Assembly (NCBI GenBank): GCA_934444735.1
Contig: CAKSDE010000013.1
Span: 1-64,000 of the forward strand
Origin: an uncultured Clostridia bacterium
GTDB taxonomy: Bacteria > Bacillota > Clostridia > UBA1381
Direction: 5' to 3'
DNA: 64,000 nucleotides
Part shown: one piece after another, positions 60,609 to 64,000 of the stretch
Layout of the letters: each line of letters starts with the position of its first letter
How positions within the stretch are numbered: position 1 is the stretch's first letter
Program-made: the position numbers and the translations under genes
Notes under the pieces: generated by a model
What the model saw: the letters and a program-made list of their open reading frames with translations, nothing else
Told to the model about the DNA's origin: nothing
The model's database searches: none

Positions 60609-61103
60609 TTATGTCCCCTGATTTAGTATACAGACTTTGTGCGGCGCTATATCAAAGGCAGTAGTTACCGCATCTAAGATTGCCGCTTTCGTTTCGGGGT
60701 TATCGCAACCTTTGGCTATAACAACAACTCCTTTCACTTTCGGATAGGTTTTGGCGAGTATTACGGGTGAGCCGTCCGACATTATCGCCTGCTTGTCAAG
60801 ACTTTCGTCCGCACCGGAGTCTTTCCTGTCGGTTTTTTCGGACTTCGTATCAAAAGCGAGGACGCTCTCGGCTGTCTTTGAGTATGTAACCATAACCTCT
60901 GCCTTGCCGACGCCGTCTATATGTGAGATGATTTCGGCAAGCCGCTCGCTGTCGTCGTATTCGACAATCGATTCCTTTTCAACAGGCTCCTCCGTTTTCT
61001 TCTTTGTCGGAATCAGCATAATAATCGTCCCAATTATTAATATTATGATAAGTATTCTATTATTCTTATTTTTAATAAATTCAGTGATTTTTTTTAAGTC
61101 CAT
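60609..61103 (-). CDS. spoIIIAG: Stage III sporulation protein AG
   Basis: A 164-residue protein with one helix (ILIIILIIGTIIMLIP) and a domain with LAEIISHIDGVGKAEVMVTY and VKGVVVIAKGCDNPETKAAI, diagnostic for SpoIIIAG. It forms a large ring in the intermembrane space of the feeding-tube complex. Its start overlaps spoIIIAF by ten bases. Confidence 0.94.
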   Translation of the reverse strand: MDLKKITEFIKNKNNRILIIILIIGTIIMLIPTKKKTEEPVEKESIVEYDDSERLAEIISHIDGVGKAEVMVTYSKTAESVLAFDTKSEKTDRKDSGADESLDKQAIMSDGSPVILAKTYPKVKGVVVIAKGCDNPETKAAILDAVTTAFDIAPHKVCILNQGT

Positions 61104-61537
61104 ATAATCTCATCCGTTCCGTACACAAATTTCATGCGCTTTTCTATTTCCTCGTCCCTTTTTGAAAAGAGTTCGATTCGCTCGACCTTTTCGATTTTTC
61201 CGTCTGAGGTGGTTTTTACCTCGACTTTTGCCTTGATATTCTTGCCGAACTCATCTGAAATCCGTTTCGTAATATCCTCCGCGATGTCCGACTCGAACTG
61301 CTCTTTTATATTTTTATAAAGCGCCTGCTCGCCGTCTGCTTTGAGGTCGCTTGTCATTTCAAACTGCGAAAAAAAATCCGTATCGTGGATTTTTTGGGTA
61401 AGCGGCAGCATAAGAACGCTTATTAATATAAAGCCGGTTACCAGGCGCATATACTTTTTCCATTCTTTCGGGACGGCAAATTCCGAAACCGAGGCAAGCA
61501 TTGCCGCGCCGATTACTTTTAAAATGTATGCTTTCAT
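61094..61537 (-). CDS. spoIIIAF: Stage III sporulation protein AF
   Basis: A 147-residue protein with two N-terminal helices (ILKVIGAAMLASVSEFAVP; MRLVTGFILISVLMLPLTQ) and a ring-building domain (EDITKRISDEFGKNIKAKVEVK). It is shorter than the B. subtilis protein but in the expected place. It overlaps spoIIIAG and follows spoIIIAE by 22 bases. Confidence 0.9.
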   Translation of the reverse strand: MKAYILKVIGAAMLASVSEFAVPKEWKKYMRLVTGFILISVLMLPLTQKIHDTDFFSQFEMTSDLKADGEQALYKNIKEQFESDIAEDITKRISDEFGKNIKAKVEVKTTSDGKIEKVERIELFSKRDEEIEKRMKFVYGTDEIIWT

Positions 61538-61559
61538 TTTTTTCTTCCCCCTTGTATTT

Positions 61560-62618
61560 TTATGTTGCGCCTATTATGATTGCCATACTTATAATAAAGA
61601 GCATACCCGAGGCGATAACCATCGAAAAAACGGTGGTGATAGGCGCGGCGGAGTCGGAAATCATGTCGGATATGCGCTTGTCGCAGATAGGCTCGACAGC
61701 CGCGGCGGCAATCTTCAGCATAAGGATTATTACCGCAAGCTTGATTACGGGGATAAGGCATATCCCGATAACCGCGATGATTCCCGCCGTGCCGACAGCG
61801 TTTTTCATAAGCTTTGCACCGCCCAAAACTGTTTCAACCGTATCTGCGACCAAGCCGCCCACAACAGGCACAACACTTCCGACGGTGAATTTCAGTGCTT
61901 TTAAGCTCACCGCGTCCAAAACAGGCACGCTGAAACCGTAGATAGCATTGATACCGGTAAAAACGGTCAGTATTCCGGTTAAGATCCATTTTGAAAAGGA
62001 TTTTATAAGGTTGTTAAGATTAGTAAGCTGTACACGCTTGCTGATGTTATTCACAATCCCTAAAACCGCACTCATGTATACAAGCGGAATTATAAAATGC
62101 TCGATAATCATGGATACGGCATAGATTGAGGCGGATAAAACCGGATAAAAGCTGCTCGCCGATGCGGCTTTTCCGCTTGATATTAAAAGGATTGTGATAA
62201 CGGGGCAGATTTTTGTGATAAAAGAGCAAAGCTCATCTACAACCTCCGCACCGTAGCCGACGGCGGTATGCAAAAGATTCAGCACCGCGACCGCAACCGC
62301 ACCGAAGCATACGAAAAATGCCGCCTCCTTTGCCTCGCCCTCGCCGAATGATGTTTGAAGTACATTCAAAACACCCGAGACGGCGGCAATAATTATAATG
62401 TCGGCGATGATGGATTTGCTTTTTATCACCTCGTCACACAGCATATTCCAGCCTTTTTTGATTATATCTATCGGGTTTAAATTCATCTTCCCGGTTATGA
62501 TTTTTTCGACATTTTCGTTGTATTCGCTCTCGCCGTCAATATAAGGGCTTGCATCCTCCGCATAAGAGGGCAGGGCGGTCAGGAGGATAATAAAAATCAG
62601 GCAAAATATTTTTTTCAT
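61560..62618 (-). CDS. spoIIIAE: Stage III sporulation protein AE
   Basis: A 352-residue multi-helix membrane protein with signal peptide (IFCLIFIILLTALPSYA). The family parts SPVLSASIYAV-like and VPVVGGLVADTVETVLGGAKLMKNAVG are seen. It is the export-gate-like membrane component of the channel complex. Three bases separate it from spoIIIAD. Confidence 0.94.
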   Translation of the reverse strand: MKKIFCLIFIILLTALPSYAEDASPYIDGESEYNENVEKIITGKMNLNPIDIIKKGWNMLCDEVIKSKSIIADIIIIAAVSGVLNVLQTSFGEGEAKEAAFFVCFGAVAVAVLNLLHTAVGYGAEVVDELCSFITKICPVITILLISSGKAASASSFYPVLSASIYAVSMIIEHFIIPLVYMSAVLGIVNNISKRVQLTNLNNLIKSFSKWILTGILTVFTGINAIYGFSVPVLDAVSLKALKFTVGSVVPVVGGLVADTVETVLGGAKLMKNAVGTAGIIAVIGICLIPVIKLAVIILMLKIAAAAVEPICDKRISDMISDSAAPITTVFSMVIASGMLFIISMAIIIGAT

Positions 62619-62621
62619 AAG

Positions 62622-63023
62622 TTATATAACCTCAAGTATTTTTATTATTGTGTTTAAAAATTCCCCTATAATCGGCAGAGCCGCAAGCATTATCGAGACT
62701 TTTCCCGCCGCGTCAAGCTTTGATGCGATTGAGTTTTCGCCTGCATCGCGGCATATTTCAACGCCGAACTGCGTTATATATGAAATCCCGATAACCTTAA
62801 AGACCGCCTTAAAATATTTTTGGTCGATGCCGGCAGTTTCGATTATACTGCTGATTTTTTCAAATGCCGAAAGCATATTTTCCGCAATCAAAAGCATTAC
62901 GAATATCCCGGTTGCGGCGGCGGTGATGAGCGCATATTCGGGGCGGTGGCTTTTTAGCGAAACGCTTAAAAGCGCACCGACTATGCCAACGGCAATTACA
63001 GAAAAAATGTTCATTTGTATCAC
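62622..63023 (-). CDS. spoIIIAD: Stage III sporulation protein AD
   Basis: A 133-residue membrane protein with about four helices and the family segment FKVIGISYITQFGVEICRDAGENSIASKLD. Together with SpoIIIAC it resembles small export-gate proteins of type III secretion. Eight bases after spoIIIAC. Confidence 0.94.
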   Translation of the reverse strand: MIQMNIFSVIAVGIVGALLSVSLKSHRPEYALITAAATGIFVMLLIAENMLSAFEKISSIIETAGIDQKYFKAVFKVIGISYITQFGVEICRDAGENSIASKLDAAGKVSIMLAALPIIGEFLNTIIKILEVI

Positions 63024-63031
63024 ACCTTTTT

Positions 63032-63226
63032 CTAAAGTTCAAATATGTTCTTTATAAAATCGAAGAGGTTCCCGATTTCCTGCACAAGTATAAGCAACAC
63101 TACGACAAGCCCCGCAATTGTTGTCAAAAGCGCCTGCTCCTCTCTGCCGGCACGTGTTAAAAGCTGATTTAGCACAGCGACAACCATACCGATGCCGGCA
63201 ATTTTAAATATCAAATCAACATTCAA
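63032..63226 (-). CDS. spoIIIAC: Stage III sporulation protein AC
   Basis: A 64-residue two-helix protein: VDLIFKIAGIGMVVAVLNQLL and LLTTIAGLVVVLLILVQEIG. Length and sequence fit SpoIIIAC exactly. GGAGGAA precedes the ATG. Confidence 0.94.
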   Translation of the reverse strand: MNVDLIFKIAGIGMVVAVLNQLLTRAGREEQALLTTIAGLVVVLLILVQEIGNLFDFIKNIFEL

Positions 63227-63244
63227 AGCAAATTCCTCCTAAAG

Positions 63245-63751
63245 TTAAAAAAGCAGTATTGCAAAAATCGCACCGATCCCTACGCTGACGTTCGTGTAAA
63301 GCTTTGAGTATGACAAAAGCTTTTCTTGAGCCCCGTCCTGTGCTTTTTGTAAAAGCTCGGCGACATAGCGTATGATTTTTACCTGATTTTCGCGGTCGGT
63401 GATTCCCAGCTCCCCCGAAAGAGAAAGCAAAATGCGCATATCTTCATCGGTAAGGCACAGATCTTTTCGGTATTTTTTTATTCCCTCACACCATGCGCCT
63501 CTTGCACCGATTTCGGGAACGAGATTTGCAATATATAAAAAAACCTCGCTTTTCCCGAGTGACGCGGCAATGTTTTTTATGGCAATATCAAGGCTTGAGG
63601 CGGAAAATGTTATTTCCGACTCCAAAAGCACGAGCGCGCGGCAAAACATCTCCAAAGAATCGGTGCGCACCTTTAAATTCTGCGACAGCCTTTTGCCGAA
63701 AAGCCACGATACTCCCACGATTACGCACCCTGCAATCAGCTTAATCAACAC
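63245..63751 (-). CDS. spoIIIAB: Stage III sporulation protein AB
   Basis: A 168-residue protein with an N-terminal helix (LIKLIAGCVIVGVSWLFG), central helical hairpin (RALVLLESEITFSASSLD) and C-terminal helix. GTG at 63751 is chosen because AGGAGG lies six bases before it and because it leaves the usual short overlap with spoIIIAA; a longer frame upstream has no site. It is related to GspF-type platform proteins and works with the SpoIIIAA ATPase. Confidence 0.92.
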   Translation of the reverse strand: MLIKLIAGCVIVGVSWLFGKRLSQNLKVRTDSLEMFCRALVLLESEITFSASSLDIAIKNIAASLGKSEVFLYIANLVPEIGARGAWCEGIKKYRKDLCLTDEDMRILLSLSGELGITDRENQVKIIRYVAELLQKAQDGAQEKLLSYSKLYTNVSVGIGAIFAILLF

Positions 63752-64000
63752 AGTAAGCCTCCTCGATTGTACCCGCACCGAACCGCCTGCTTAAAACTAT
63801 AAAGCACTCGAAAAAATCTGCAAGCTTACTCATACTTTTTCTGTTTCTGAGCTGCTTTTCATCGTTTGCATGAACCGTCGCGATAATGCTTACTCCCGAA
63901 TTGATAATCTCTGCGGCGGCGCTGACGTCCTCGCTTTTTCCCAGCTCATCGGTGATTATTGCATCGGGTGACATACTACGCAAAAGCATTATCATGGCGC
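63741..64000 (-). CDS. spoIIIAA: Stage III sporulation protein AA, C-terminal part (runs off the window)
   Basis: The visible 86 or so residues read MSPDAIITDELGKSEDVSAAAEIINSG in outline, then SIIATVHANDEKQLRNRKS and FFECFIVLSRRFGAGTIEEAY. This is the end of the AAA+-like secretion ATPase SpoIIIAA: Walker B (IITDELG) and the TVHA sensor-like motif are present. The Walker A lies outside the window. It overlaps the spoIIIAB start by 11 bases. Confidence 0.93.
   Translation of the reverse strand, partial: AMIMLLRSMSPDAIITDELGKSEDVSAAAEIINSGVSIIATVHANDEKQLRNRKSMSKLADFFECFIVLSRRFGAGTIEEAYCVD

Overview
The window reads as a chromosomal segment of a spore-forming, anaerobic Clostridia-type Bacillota. 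The support is an intact run of the spoIIIA operon (end of spoIIIAA through spoIIIAH), AGGAGG-type ribosome sites, sigma-A style promoters with 17-bp spacing, a Na+-pump decarboxylase beta subunit, 2-hydroxyacyl-CoA dehydratase activase proteins, a Feo iron system under a DtxR-type regulator, and a Firmicutes-style 6S-like RNA. I see no tRNA, rRNA or CRISPR array. || Bases 1 to about 15,440 are an AT-rich accessory region: a serine recombinase remnant, AlbA_2/Schlafen-type ATP-binding genes (one whole, one decayed), an orphan class III nucleotidyl cyclase resembling Pycsar cyclases, a decayed zinc-ribbon gene, and a co-directional set of unknown genes that includes a shortened PolC-like protein with degraded PHP and polymerase sites. 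Facing it on the minus strand is a tight three-gene operon of WYL regulator, EVE-like/Mrr-like nuclease and KAP ATPase, the best candidate here for an undescribed anti-phage system. Two small minus-strand genes follow, one of them a 14-residue repeat protein. || Bases 15,440-23,630 hold the 6S-like RNA, a truncated GGDEF gene, a four-gene signalling operon (GGDEF-REC-HD-GYP protein, Hpt protein, solute-binding lipoprotein, hybrid histidine kinase) and a decayed tyrosine recombinase. Related leader sequences lie on both sides of this block. || Bases 23,630-50,940 are mostly core-like: AraC regulator, YgjV-family membrane protein, a glycosidase-like protein, XRE repressor with tandem operators, feoA-feoA-feoB plus two small membrane proteins opposite a DtxR-family gene, ribokinase, dehydratase-activase pair, NlpC/P60 hydrolase, RNase R with an RNA methyltransferase, secD-secF, a GH20-type enzyme, L-rhamnose isomerase and an ABC exporter. 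|| Bases 50,940-64,000 hold a probable type I toxin-antitoxin locus, a small secreted protein, a CarB-family protein whose two ATP-grasp signatures are both destroyed, oadB with a 43-residue OadG-like partner, a YesL-like membrane protein, mnmG and spoIIIAH-AA. A family of 75-160 bp palindromic, MITE-like repeats (six copies seen) sits between genes from about 27.7 to 59.9 kb; one copy supplies the stop codon of the methyltransferase gene.
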